Shown piece by piece: positions 1 to 7,530 of a stretch of 20,231 nucleotides of DNA (positions within the stretch are counted from its first letter, which is position 1; each line of letters begins with the position of its first letter). The stretch comes from RUG14130 sp045598325 (GTDB lineage: Bacteria; Bacillota; Clostridia; Christensenellales; Aristaeellaceae), in contig JAZLLT010000093.1 in the NCBI GenBank assembly GCA_045598325.1, positions 1-20,231 on the forward strand, in the 5' to 3' direction. The notes under the pieces were generated by a model, which searched no databases, had not been told where the DNA came from, and was given only the letters and a program-made list of their open reading frames with translations. A program made the translations under genes and the position numbers.

Positions 1-93
1 ATCACCAACAACGGCAAGGACGCCTGCCAGAGCGTGGAGCATATGCACATCCACGTACTGGGCGGCAAACAGCTGGCGGACAACATGGGTTAA
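1..93 (+). CDS. HIT-family (histidine triad) hydrolase, C-terminal 30 residues only
   Basis: The window opens inside this gene; 30 codons and a TAA remain. The fragment carries the histidine triad with its flanks, QSVEHMHIHVLGG (H14, H16 and H18 of the fragment), followed by a short tail ending NMG. In HIT/HinT proteins these histidines bind the nucleotide phosphate and the middle one is the nucleophile in purine nucleoside phosphoramidate hydrolysis. HIT gene followed by rpsU is a familiar arrangement in Clostridia. No hairpin plus U-tract follows the stop, but rpsU has its own promoter 75 bases later. The N-terminal part lies outside the window, so length and start cannot be judged. Confidence 0.88.
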   Translation: MTNNGKDACQSVEHMHIHVLGGKQLADNMG

Positions 94-168
94 TCGGGGG
101 ACCATGTTTCGTGTAGGTTAATTTAAGGGAAAAAGCGAGACTTTGCGAAAGCTTAATCAATACATAGC

Positions 169-197
169 TTGACGGTAGCCCCGCTTTGCGGTATAAT
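169..197 (+). promoter_or_regulatory. SigA-type promoter of rpsU
   Basis: TTGACG at 169-174 and TATAAT at 192-197 are separated by exactly 17 bases. This is a near-consensus housekeeping promoter directly upstream of a ribosomal protein gene. The predicted transcript starts near 204, giving a leader of about 60 nt. Confidence 0.85.
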
Positions 198-203
198 TGC
201 ACC

Positions 204-263
204 CGTAGCGCACCCCATGCTACAGGCAATGAGTGCCACCTGATCACGAGGGGAGGGAAAACA
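204..263 (+). promoter_or_regulatory. rpsU 5' leader with two small hairpins (tentative)
   Basis: Two short stems can be drawn: GTAGC (205-209) with GCTAC (219-223), and GGCA (225-228) with TGCC (234-237). A purine-rich ribosome binding site (GAGGGGAGGG, about 248-257) follows. Many ribosomal protein genes have autoregulatory leaders, but these stems are short and could be chance. Confidence 0.25.
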
Positions 264-437
264 ATGTCTGAAATCCGTGTGCATGATAACGAGTCTCTGG
301 AAAGCGCTCTGAGAAGATTCAAGCGCATGACCGCCCGTGCCGGCATCCTGGCCGAAGCCAGAAAGCGTGAGCATTACGAAAAGCCCAGTGTAAAGCGCAA
401 GAAGAAGGCCGAAGCAGCCCGTAAGCGTAAGTATTGA
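264..437 (+). CDS. rpsU: 30S ribosomal protein bS21
   Basis: This gene encodes a 57-residue, very basic protein beginning MSEIRVHDNESLESALRRFK, the classical bS21 N-terminus, and ending in a Lys/Arg-rich tail (KKKAEAARKRKY). Length matches the family (about 57-70). S21 binds the small subunit near the 3' end of 16S rRNA and helps in translation initiation. The ATG at 264 was chosen because the GAGGGGAGGG ribosome binding site ends about 6 bases before it and all conserved sequence lies downstream; an in-frame start at 186 would lie inside the promoter. The gene is monocistronic, with promoter at 169-197 and terminator at 451-487. Confidence 0.97.
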   Translation: MSEIRVHDNESLESALRRFKRMTARAGILAEARKREHYEKPSVKRKKKAEAARKRKY

Positions 438-450
438 TTTTTGCGTATGT

Positions 451-487
451 ACCCCTTTGCAGACATACTGCAAAGGGGTTTCTTTAT
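451..487 (+). terminator. Intrinsic terminator of rpsU
   Basis: A perfect 12-bp stem (451-462 with 468-479) closes a 5-nt loop and is followed by a T-rich run (TTTCTTTAT). It begins 13 bases after the rpsU stop. Confidence 0.9.
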
Positions 488-521
488 CGAAACGACATCC
501 CATAAATGATAAGTGAATAGC

Positions 522-1496
522 ATGCAATACGCGTATTTGTTATGGCCGCACGCCAACGCGAGATACGCAAACGGCATCAAGAGCGCGTTAATCAGCGAAC
601 TTGATCTTCTTTTGCGTAAAGCAGGTGTTTCTTCCGCGGTCACTTCCGAAACCGTTTTCGGTGTCGACACCCTGCAGTTTTCCCTTGACGCACAGGATGA
701 ATCCGTCCTTGGCGCGCTTTCCCGTTTCTCTCACGGCTTCTGGCTCGTGAGAAAAGAGGGGGAGACGCTTGTTCCCGTACTCGGTCAGGCTCCCGCCGCC
801 GTCGGAAAGGACTTGCCCTATATCCTGAAGTACAAGGGCAAGACCAACGAGCGCTTCACGGAACTGCTCCTCAACACCTGTGTCATCGCGTCGGACTTCG
901 GATTTGATGAGAAACTGACCTTCCTCGACCCCATGTGCAGCAAGGGCACGGCGCTGTTTGAGGCGTTGAACCGGGGCTGGGACGCCGTCGGCGTGGACAT
1001 GGACAAAAAGGACATCGCCGAGTGCGGGGACTATTTCAAGAGGTATCTGGAAGAAGCCAAAATCAAACACGGCAAAAAGGTGTTCTCCCAGACCATCGAA
1101 AAGCAGACCCCGGTGGCGGTCACGGAATTTTCCGTGGGCGGCCAGAGCCTGCGCCTTGCCTGCGCGGACAGCGCGCTTGCCAAAAAGATAATTCCGAAAA
1201 CGCCCGTGCATCTCATCGCTGCGGACCTGCCCTACGGGGTGCAGCACGGTCCGGGCAGCAATGTTAGTTTTGAAAAAATGCTGAATGCCGTGCTGCCCGC
1301 GTGGAAGAACTGTCTTGTCCCGGGCGGAGCAGCCGCGGTCTCGTTCAATACCCACACCCTTCCGCGGGACACCGTGCGCGCCGTCATGCGCGAAACGGGG
1401 TTCACCGTCATGGAAGGCGGCGCGTGGGACAACATGGCGCACTGGGTGGAGCAGGCCATCGTCCGCGACATCGCGGTGTGCCGGAAAGAAAAGTAA
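522..1496 (+). CDS. Trm11/THUMP-type class I SAM-dependent RNA methyltransferase
   Basis: The 324-residue product has a Rossmann methyltransferase half from about residue 130. Motif I is LDPMCSKGT (135-143), followed by an acidic strand end in GVDMD (about 157-161) and the catalytic DLPYG (235-239), the D/N-PPY-like motif of N2-guanine RNA methyltransferases of the Trm11/RlmK/RlmL group. The N-terminal 110 residues resemble the accessory region of such enzymes but I cannot assign a THUMP domain with confidence. The likely substrate is a guanine in tRNA or rRNA; the exact site is inference. A GTG at 513 is in frame; ATG 522 is preferred with a weak AAGTGA site at 511-516. The stop is 12 bases before the rho TTG start, so the two are probably cotranscribed. 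No clear promoter was seen between the rpsU terminator and this gene. Confidence 0.78.
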   Translation: MQYAYLLWPHANARYANGIKSALISELDLLLRKAGVSSAVTSETVFGVDTLQFSLDAQDESVLGALSRFSHGFWLVRKEGETLVPVLGQAPAAVGKDLPYILKYKGKTNERFTELLLNTCVIASDFGFDEKLTFLDPMCSKGTALFEALNRGWDAVGVDMDKKDIAECGDYFKRYLEEAKIKHGKKVFSQTIEKQTPVAVTEFSVGGQSLRLACADSALAKKIIPKTPVHLIAADLPYGVQHGPGSNVSFEKMLNAVLPAWKNCLVPGGAAAVSFNTHTLPRDTVRAVMRETGFTVMEGGAWDNMAHWVEQAIVRDIAVCRKEK

Positions 1497-1508
1497 GGAG
1501 GAATGACT

Positions 1509-3101
1509 TTGGATAACGGTTATCTGTATGCGAAAACGCTGGCGCAGTTGAAAGTCATCGCTAAACAGAGCGGCATCAAACTGCCGTCCGGAGCCGCGAA
1601 AGCCCAGATCATCGAAATCATCATCGCCAACATGGAACAGCAGGAAGCGGCAAAAGCTGCCGCCGAAAGCAAGGCTCCGGCGGAAGAAAAACCGAAAAAA
1701 GCAAGTACCCGCGTGAAAAAGGCGGATGAAAAACCTGCCGAAAAGGAAACCGCGGAGAAAAAGCCCGCAAAGAAGAAAACCGCAGCGAAAAAAGAAACCA
1801 AGGCAGAAAAACCCGTGCGCATCGCGCCCGAAAAGCAGCCCGGAATGAAAGAAGAGCCGCTTCCCGCAGAGCAGCCCATTGTGCAGGAAGAGCCGCTTCC
1901 CGCAGAGCAGCCTGTTATTCAGGAAGAACCCGTGCCCGCGGAGCAGCCCGACGCGGATAACGATGATACGCCCCGTCAGGAAGCGGGCGAGGGCAGAGGC
2001 GTCCTCGAAATCATGTCCGACGGCTACGGCTTCCTGCGGCACGAAAACTGCCTCCCCGGTCAGCACGATGTGTATCTGTCCCAGATCATGATACGCCGCT
2101 TCGGTCTGCGCGAGGGCGATTATATCGTGGGCAAGACCCGTCCCCAGAGAGACACCGACCGCTACGAGGGTATGATCTATGTGTCTTCCGTCAACGGCAT
2201 CCCCGCGGACCAGTCGCGCAGGCGCAAGTGGTTTGACGAGTTCACGCCCGTTTTCCCCATGGAGCGGCTGCGCCTCGAAAGCAGGGAGGGAGGCAGCGAC
2301 CTCGCCCTGCGCACGGTGGACCTCATCGCGCCCATCGGAAAAGGGCAGAGGGGACTCATCGTCTCGCCGCCCAAAGCGGGCAAGACCGAACTCATCAAGA
2401 AGATCGCCAACGCCATCACAGAAAACAACCCCGAGGTGGAACTCATCGTGCTGCTCATCGACGAGCGCCCGGAGGAAGTGACGGACATGCAGCGCTCCAC
2501 TCACGCGGAGGTGCTGTATTCCACCTTCGACGAGGAGCCCGACCATCACACCCGCCTTGCCGAAATGGTGCTGGAAAAGGCGCGCAGACAGGTGGAGGTG
2601 GGCAAGGATGTGGTCATCCTGCTGGACTCCATCACACGCCTCGCCCGCGCCTACAACCTCACCATCAATCCCACAGGTCGTTCCCTCTCCGGCGGTCTCG
2701 ATCCGGGAGCGTTCATCGGTCCCAAGCACTTCTTCGGCTCTGCCCGTAACATGGAAAACGGCGGCAGCCTCACCATCCTCGCGACCGCGCTCATCGATAC
2801 CGGCAGCCGCATGGATGACATCATCTACGAGGAATTCAAGGGCACCGGCAACATGGAACTGCATCTAGACAGGAAACTTTCCGAGCGCCGTGTGTTCCCC
2901 GCCATCGACATCACCCGCTCCGGCACCCGCCGTGACGAACTGCTCCACACGCCCGCGGAAGCCGAAGGCGCCCTCATGATCCGCAGGAACATTGCGGGCA
3001 GCACGGACAACACGGAACAACTGATCTCCCTCATGGCCAAAACCCGCACTAACGGAGAGTTCATCTCCCGCCTCAAGGGCTGGCTGGGAATGTTCAAATA
3101 A
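1509..3101 (+). CDS. rho: Transcription termination factor Rho with a long disordered insert
   Basis: This is the hexameric RNA-dependent ATPase/translocase that terminates transcription, about 530 residues. Domains: SAP-like Rho N-terminal helices (about 1-43); a Lys/Ala/Glu/Pro-rich insert (about 44-160); cold-shock-like RNA-binding domain starting at GVLEIMSDGYGFLR; and a RecA-type ATPase. Walker A is PPKAGKT (287-293), Walker B VVILLDS (368-374), the Q loop region TGRSLSGGLD (389-398) and the R loop KGTGNMEL (444-451). E. coli Rho has 419 residues; the excess is the insert. Start choice: the strong AAGGAGG (1495-1501) is only 1 nt from the ATG at 1503 but 7 nt from the in-frame TTG at 1509, so TTG is favoured; the difference is two residues. 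No convincing intrinsic terminator follows; rpmE has its own promoter. Confidence 0.96.
   Translation: MDNGYLYAKTLAQLKVIAKQSGIKLPSGAAKAQIIEIIIANMEQQEAAKAAAESKAPAEEKPKKASTRVKKADEKPAEKETAEKKPAKKKTAAKKETKAEKPVRIAPEKQPGMKEEPLPAEQPIVQEEPLPAEQPVIQEEPVPAEQPDADNDDTPRQEAGEGRGVLEIMSDGYGFLRHENCLPGQHDVYLSQIMIRRFGLREGDYIVGKTRPQRDTDRYEGMIYVSSVNGIPADQSRRRKWFDEFTPVFPMERLRLESREGGSDLALRTVDLIAPIGKGQRGLIVSPPKAGKTELIKKIANAITENNPEVELIVLLIDERPEEVTDMQRSTHAEVLYSTFDEEPDHHTRLAEMVLEKARRQVEVGKDVVILLDSITRLARAYNLTINPTGRSLSGGLDPGAFIGPKHFFGSARNMENGGSLTILATALIDTGSRMDDIIYEEFKGTGNMELHLDRKLSERRVFPAIDITRSGTRRDELLHTPAEAEGALMIRRNIAGSTDNTEQLISLMAKTRTNGEFISRLKGWLGMFK
1851..1958 (+). repeat. Three tandem 36-bp in-frame repeats inside rho
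   Basis: Three consecutive 36-bp units (1851-1886, 1887-1922, 1923-1958) encode EEPLPAEQPIVQ, EEPLPAEQPVIQ and EEPVPAEQPDAD. The first two are nearly identical at DNA level; the third has diverged. They lie in the disordered insert between the N-terminal helices and the RNA-binding domain, so unit number can change without frameshift. Confidence 0.9.
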
Positions 3102-3142
3102 GCAATTTCCGCCATATCTAACCGTAAAATAACAAAACATCA

Positions 3143-3171
3143 TTGATTTATGTGGGCGACTGTGCTATAAT
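3143..3171 (+). promoter_or_regulatory. SigA-type promoter of rpmE
   Basis: TTGATT at 3143-3148 and TATAAT at 3166-3171 have a 17-base spacer. The predicted start is near 3178, giving a leader of about 87 nt before rpmE. Confidence 0.82.
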
Positions 3172-3177
3172 AAACCC

Positions 3178-3264
3178 TGCATGACGACACCGGATGCCGT
3201 GGGCTTATGCGCATGACAAATCCGGTTTGTACGGACTGCGAGTCTGTGCAGAGAGGTGAAAACA
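3178..3264 (+). promoter_or_regulatory. Structured 5' leader of rpmE, candidate autoregulatory element
   Basis: A 7-bp stem ACCGGAT (3189-3195) with ATCCGGT (3220-3226) encloses a short palindrome ATGCGCAT (3207-3214). Downstream, GGACT (3233-3237) can pair with AGTCT (3241-3245), and alternatively CTGC (3236-3239) with GCAG (3248-3251), which touches the ribosome binding site GAGGTGA (3253-3259). L31 leaders are an established class of ribosomal protein leaders in several phyla; whether this one matches any is not known to me. Confidence 0.45.
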
Positions 3265-3462
3265 ATGAAGGAGAACATCCATCCCACTTACGGCAAAGCC
3301 ATCGTGCGTTGCGTATGCGGTGAGACCTTCGAGACCGGTTCCACCAAGAAGGAACTCAGAGTTGATATCTGCTCTAAGTGCCATCCCTTCTATACCGGCA
3401 AGCAGAAGGTCGTCGATACCGGCGGACGGGTCGACAAGTTCAAGAAGCGCTACGGAATGTAA
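3265..3462 (+). CDS. rpmE: 50S ribosomal protein bL31, zinc-binding form
   Basis: The 65-residue protein starts MKENIHPTYGKAIVRCVCG, the typical bL31 N-terminus, and ends GGRVDKFKKRYGM. Four cysteines, C16, C18, C36 and C39 (CVC and CSKC), mark the zinc-containing C+ paralogue rather than the zinc-free form made under zinc starvation. It sits at the ribosome central protuberance bridging the subunits. The ATG at 3265 is chosen over the in-frame GTG at 3256 because that GTG is part of the ribosome binding site GAGGTGA (3253-3259), 5 nt from the ATG. rho followed by rpmE is conserved in Bacillota. The gene has its own promoter and a hairpin terminator downstream. Confidence 0.96.
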   Translation: MKENIHPTYGKAIVRCVCGETFETGSTKKELRVDICSKCHPFYTGKQKVVDTGGRVDKFKKRYGM

Positions 3463-3483
3463 TTCCTACCGGCGCGGCGAACG

Positions 3484-3526
3484 AAAAGGCAGATCGGTGC
3501 GCTGCACCGGGCTGCCTTTTGTTTTT
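3484..3526 (+). terminator. Intrinsic terminator/attenuator between rpmE and yqhQ
   Basis: AAAAGGCAG (3484-3492) pairs with CTGCCTTTT (3512-3520), topped by CGGTGC (3495-3500) with GCACCG (3504-3509) and a 3-nt loop, then TTTTGTTTTT. It ends 17 bases before the yqhQ ATG, so downstream genes need read-through or a promoter further upstream. Confidence 0.87.
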
Positions 3527-3543
3527 GAGTATCGGAGGTATTT

Positions 3544-4587
3544 ATGAGTTTCAAAGAAAAATTCAAGTCCTGGTGGACCGGAGAATATAAAGACAGCCTG
3601 CCTTCCGTAGGTGGACAGGCAGTCATGGAAGGCGTCATGATGAAGGGCCCCAAGGGCACCGCCATCACCGTGCGCAAGACGGACGGCACCATGACCTATG
3701 TGCTGAAGCCCGGCAAAAAGGTAGGGGAGAAGCATAAGTGGCTGCGCATCCCCTTTATCCGCGGCATCGCCAACTTTGTCGTAATGCTCTATGAGGGCAT
3801 GAAGACCCTGACCGACAGCGCCGACATGGCGGGGTTGGATACGGAAGAGCCCACCAAGTTCGAAAAGAAAGTGGCGCTCTGGCTGCACTGCAAGCCCGAC
3901 GATGTGATGATGGGCTCCGCCGTGGTGCTCGCGGTCATCCTCGCGGTGGGACTGTTCTCGCTGCTGCCTAACTTCCTGGGCTCCCTCATCAAGCGGGCGG
4001 GCTTCGGCGAGTTCATGACGAGCCTGCTGTCCGGTCTCATCCGCATCACGCTGTTCCTCGCCTATGTGTTCCTCTGCTCCCGCCTCAAGGAGATCCGCCG
4101 CGTGTTCATGTATCACGGCGCGGAACACAAGAGCATCCATTGCTTCGAGCACGGCGACGAACTGACCGTGGAAAACGCCCGCAAGTACACCACCCTGCAT
4201 CCCCGCTGCGGCACCAGTTTTCTGGTGATCGTGATGGTCATTTCCATCCTCTGCTCCACGCTGTTCGGTCTCATCATGCCCGAGAGCGTGAACAAGTCCC
4301 TGCTCTGGCGCATGCTTTCCCGTATCTGGCTGTTTCTGCCCGTGAGCGGCATCTCTTATGAGGTGCTCAAATCCCTTGGCCGCGCGAAGGATACCAAACT
4401 GGTCAAGGCGCTCCGCTGGCCCGGTCTCATGGCGCAGAAACTCACCACCGCTGAGCCCGATGACAGCATGCTGGAAGTGGCGCTCGTTTCTCTGAAAGCC
4501 TCCCTCGGCTGGGAAAAGCCCCTGTCCGACAGTTATTACGAGGAGACCGAAGAGAAAGCCGCGGACGAAGAGGAAGCCGGCGAATGA
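3544..4587 (+). CDS. yqhQ: YqhQ-family (DUF1385) integral membrane protein
   Basis: The 347-residue protein opens with the DUF1385 signature, SVGGQAVMEGVMMKGP (21-36). It has two further conserved blocks, YHGAEHK (190-196) and HPRCGTSFL (219-227), between hydrophobic segments at roughly 122-142, 158-178, 224-244 and 254-272. The C-terminal tail is strongly acidic (ETEEKAADEEEAGE). The family is widespread in Bacillota and Actinobacteria; its molecular role is not established to my knowledge, although the His- and Cys-bearing conserved blocks hint at a metal-dependent or catalytic site (inference). The ribosome binding site GGAGG (3534-3538) lies 5 nt before the ATG, right behind a terminator-like hairpin. 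The stop overlaps the prmC start (ATGA at 4584-4587), so the two are translationally coupled. Confidence 0.88.
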   Translation: MSFKEKFKSWWTGEYKDSLPSVGGQAVMEGVMMKGPKGTAITVRKTDGTMTYVLKPGKKVGEKHKWLRIPFIRGIANFVVMLYEGMKTLTDSADMAGLDTEEPTKFEKKVALWLHCKPDDVMMGSAVVLAVILAVGLFSLLPNFLGSLIKRAGFGEFMTSLLSGLIRITLFLAYVFLCSRLKEIRRVFMYHGAEHKSIHCFEHGDELTVENARKYTTLHPRCGTSFLVIVMVISILCSTLFGLIMPESVNKSLLWRMLSRIWLFLPVSGISYEVLKSLGRAKDTKLVKALRWPGLMAQKLTTAEPDDSMLEVALVSLKASLGWEKPLSDSYYEETEEKAADEEEAGE

Positions 4588-5417
4588 CCGTCCGTGAATG
4601 GCAGGCGATGGCGGAAAAGCGGCTTGACGCAAGCGGCGACGCCGACGCGAACATAGACGCGCGCCTGTTTGCAAGCGCGGTCACGAAGATACCGCTTGCC
4701 AACCTGCGGCTTGAAGGCGGCCGGGAACTGACAAAAGAACAGGCGGATACCCTCGAATCCATGCTCGTCCGCCGCGAAAACGGGGAGCCCGAGCAGTACA
4801 TCGAAGGCGAAGCGTGGTTCATGGGTCTGCCGCTTACGGTGGATCCCCGCGTACTCATTCCCCGTCAGGATACCGAGACCCTGTGTGAGGAAGCGCTGAA
4901 CGCCATGCGAAGTCTGAAAATGCCCCGTGTGCTCGATCTTTGCACGGGCAGCGGTGCGCTGGCGGTCGCCGTCAAGGTAAGCCGCCCCGATGCCCTTGTC
5001 ACGGCCTCCGACATCAGCGCGGACGCTCTGGACCTTGCACGGACGAACGCCGAGCGGCATCATGCGGACATCGCGTTTATCGAAAGCGACGGCTTACGCG
5101 CCGTAGAAGGCGAATTTGACCTCATCGTATGCAACCCGCCCTACCTCACCAAAGCGGACATGGACGAACTCATGCGCGAGGTGCGGAGGGAACCTGCCCT
5201 TGCCCTCTACGGCGGGGAAGACGGGCTCGACCTATACAGAAGGTTCGCAGAAGAAATGAAAACGCATCTGCCTGCTCACGGCACCGTCCTTTTCGAAGTG
5301 GGCGCGGGTCAGGCGGAGGATGTCAAGGACATATTGAGAAAAGGATACCCCGGGGCGGAAGTGTCTTCCGTCCGTGATTTGAACGGCATCGACCGTGTCG
5401 TCAAAATGAGGAGATAA
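4584..5417 (+). CDS. prmC: Release factor glutamine N5-methyltransferase PrmC
   Basis: PrmC (HemK) methylates the glutamine of the GGQ motif in release factors using SAM. The 277-residue product has the N-terminal helical domain (about 1-75), the linker IPRQDTE (92-98, usually IPRPDTE), SAM motif I LDLCTGSG (117-124) and the catalytic NPPY (184-187) that binds the substrate glutamine side chain. Its start overlaps the yqhQ stop by 4 bases (ATGA). The next gene is prfA, whose product is the substrate; the prmC-prfA pairing supports the assignment over a generic N6-adenine methyltransferase. Confidence 0.94.
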   Translation: MTVREWQAMAEKRLDASGDADANIDARLFASAVTKIPLANLRLEGGRELTKEQADTLESMLVRRENGEPEQYIEGEAWFMGLPLTVDPRVLIPRQDTETLCEEALNAMRSLKMPRVLDLCTGSGALAVAVKVSRPDALVTASDISADALDLARTNAERHHADIAFIESDGLRAVEGEFDLIVCNPPYLTKADMDELMREVRREPALALYGGEDGLDLYRRFAEEMKTHLPAHGTVLFEVGAGQAEDVKDILRKGYPGAEVSSVRDLNGIDRVVKMRR

Positions 5418-5418
5418 C

Positions 5419-6510
5419 ATGGCAGACAAAGAAGTAGAGAAGATTTACGGCCAGATGCAGGGCATTCTGGGCAGATTTGAGGAACTTTCCATCCGCATCA
5501 CCCTGCCCGAAGTGATCAGTGATAACGACCTGTTCCGCCGTCTCATGCAGGAACACAGCGACATGAGCGAACTGGCGGAAGAAGCGAAAAAGTACTGCGC
5601 TCTGGTCGATGAAATCGAAGAAGTGAAAGAAATGGCCGAGGGCGACGACCCCGACATGGCGGAAATGGCGAGAGAGGAACTCAAAGACCTCACCGAAAAA
5701 CTGCCCGAAGCCACAAAAGAGGCCCAACTCATGCTGCTCCCCAAGGATCCCGATGACCACAGAAACGCCATCATCGAGGTGCGCGCGGGCGCGGGCGGAG
5801 ACGAAGCGGGTCTGTTCGGTGCGGAACTCATGCGCATGTACGCCCATTACGCGGCAGCCCGCGGCTGGAAGACCGAAATGATCCAGGGCGGCGAGACCGA
5901 GATCGGCGGCATCAAGGAAGCCGTCATGATGGTGCAGGGCAAAAATGTGTTCGAGCGCCTGAGGTTTGAAAGCGGCGTCCACCGCGTGCAGCGCGTGCCC
6001 GTGACCGAGAGCAACGGAAAACTTCAGACCTCCACCGCCACCGTGGCCGTGCTGCCCGAGGCAGAGGATGTGGAGATCCATATTGATCCCAACGACCTCA
6101 GAATCGACACCTACCGCGCGTCCGGCGCGGGTGGACAGCATGTCAACCGTACCGACTCCGCCGTCCGCATCACCCACCTGCCCACGGGTCTCGTGGTGTC
6201 CTCTCAGGATCAGCGCTCCCAGATTCAGAACCGTGAGAAGGCGATGCAGGTGCTCAAGAGCCGCCTGTATCAGCTGGAAAAGGAAAAGGTGGCTAGTGAG
6301 TATTCCGATGTGCGCAAGTCGCAGGTTGGCTCGGGTGACCGCAGCGAGCGCATCCGCACCTACAATTTCCCGCAGGGACGCGTGACCGACCACCGCATCG
6401 GACTGACCCTCTACAAGATCAACGATGTGATGAACGGCGACCTTGACGAACTCATCGACAAACTCATTCTGGCCCGTCAGGCGGAACTGATGGAGGCACA
6501 GCAGTCATGA
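5419..6510 (+). CDS. prfA: Peptide chain release factor 1 (RF1)
   Basis: RF1 recognises UAA and UAG and triggers peptide release. The 363-residue length is normal for the family. The anticodon-like tripeptide is PVT (194-196 in HRVQRVPVTES), the RF1 form (RF2 has SPF). The catalytic GGQ is at 238-240 (ASGAGGQHVNRTDSAVR), whose glutamine is the PrmC target. The N-terminal 100 residues form the helical domain and the C-terminus has the RNFPQGR-like block TYNFPQGRVTDHR. The ribosome binding site TGAGGAGA (5407-5413) lies at the end of prmC, 5 nt before the ATG; the prmC TAA is one base away. The stop overlaps the tsaC start (ATGA). Confidence 0.97.
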   Translation: MADKEVEKIYGQMQGILGRFEELSIRITLPEVISDNDLFRRLMQEHSDMSELAEEAKKYCALVDEIEEVKEMAEGDDPDMAEMAREELKDLTEKLPEATKEAQLMLLPKDPDDHRNAIIEVRAGAGGDEAGLFGAELMRMYAHYAAARGWKTEMIQGGETEIGGIKEAVMMVQGKNVFERLRFESGVHRVQRVPVTESNGKLQTSTATVAVLPEAEDVEIHIDPNDLRIDTYRASGAGGQHVNRTDSAVRITHLPTGLVVSSQDQRSQIQNREKAMQVLKSRLYQLEKEKVASEYSDVRKSQVGSGDRSERIRTYNFPQGRVTDHRIGLTLYKINDVMNGDLDELIDKLILARQAELMEAQQS

Positions 6511-7529
6511 CGAAAGTTTTGCCCGCGGATGAAGCAGCTCTCCGGGAAGCGGGGCGGCTGATCCGCGCGGGAGAAGTGGTGGGCTTTCCCACCGAGACCG
6601 TGTACGGACTGGGCGGAGACGCGACAAACGGCGATGCCATCGCGAAGATTTTCGAAGCGAAGGGACGCCCCGGCGACAACCCGCTCATCGTGCACATTTC
6701 CGATCTTTCCCAGATCAAAGATGTCATTTCGGGTGAGATGCCTCCGCAGGCAAAGGCGCTTGCCGATGCCTACTGGCCGGGTCCGCTTACCATGATTCTG
6801 CCCAAGGGCGGGAAAATCTCCATGCGTGCCACCGCGGGCCTTGACAGCGTGGGCGTGCGTTTTCCCAGCCACCCGGTCGCGCAGGCGTTCATCACGGCGG
6901 CGGGCGTACCCATCGCGGCGCCCAGCGCCAACCTGTCGGGCAAACCCAGCCCCACCACGGCGCAGCATGTGTTTAACGACATGAACGGCCGCATCGAACT
7001 CATCCTCGAAGGCGGCGAAAGCGATGTAGGTCTGGAATCTACCGTCGTCGATGTGCGCACTACGCCCGTGCGCGTGCTCCGTCCCGGCGGAGTGACGCCC
7101 GAAATGATTGCGGATGTGCTGGGCGAGGTGGAAGTGGACGGGTCTGTCCTGCGTCCCCTCGGCAAAAATGAGATCGCCCGCAGCCCCGGCATGAAATACA
7201 AGCACTACGCCCCGGAAGGTTCCCTTGTCATCGTGAAAGGCGGGAGTGAAAAAGTCGCGAAAGAGATAAACGAACTCTATGACGCGTCGAGCGGCAGCCG
7301 CTGCATCCTCGCGCTCGAAGGGAACATTCCGCTTTACGGAGAGCGCAAGGTGTTTTCTCTGGGCGCGGACCCCGCGCAGATGGCGCACAGGCTGTTTGAT
7401 GCCCTGCGCGAAATGGACGATGAAAAAGTAAGCACCATTTTCAGTGAAGCGGTGGAAGCGGACGGCATCGGGCTCGCGGTCATGAACCGTCTGGGCCGCG
7501 CCGCGGCGTTCCACATCATTGAGGTCTGA
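6507..7529 (+). CDS. tsaC: L-threonylcarbamoyladenylate synthase, TsaC/Sua5 two-domain form
   Basis: The enzyme makes threonylcarbamoyl-AMP from threonine, bicarbonate and ATP, the first step of the universal t6A37 tRNA modification. The 340 residues comprise a YrdC-like domain (about 1-210) with VVGFPTETVYGLG (24-36), KGRP (52-55) and PSANLSGKPSPT (139-150), then the linker SPGMKYKHYAP (226-236) and a C-terminal Sua5 domain (about 238-340). The length and the linker identify the long Sua5/YwlC type rather than short TsaC. Its ATG overlaps the prfA stop (ATGA, 6507-6510). The position after prfA is common in Bacillota. Confidence 0.94.
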   Translation: MTKVLPADEAALREAGRLIRAGEVVGFPTETVYGLGGDATNGDAIAKIFEAKGRPGDNPLIVHISDLSQIKDVISGEMPPQAKALADAYWPGPLTMILPKGGKISMRATAGLDSVGVRFPSHPVAQAFITAAGVPIAAPSANLSGKPSPTTAQHVFNDMNGRIELILEGGESDVGLESTVVDVRTTPVRVLRPGGVTPEMIADVLGEVEVDGSVLRPLGKNEIARSPGMKYKHYAPEGSLVIVKGGSEKVAKEINELYDASSGSRCILALEGNIPLYGERKVFSLGADPAQMAHRLFDALREMDDEKVSTIFSEAVEADGIGLAVMNRLGRAAAFHIIEV

Positions 7530-7530
7530 T

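Noticed and set aside
588..2864. 758-codon open frame on the minus strand opposite the methyltransferase and rho genes
   Set aside because: It lies opposite two well-supported genes; its His/Phe/Arg-rich translation has no recognisable domain and results from GC-rich codon bias.
3466..4674. 402-codon minus-strand open frame opposite yqhQ
   Set aside because: Low-complexity His/Gln/Gly translation without motifs; yqhQ on the other strand is strongly supported.
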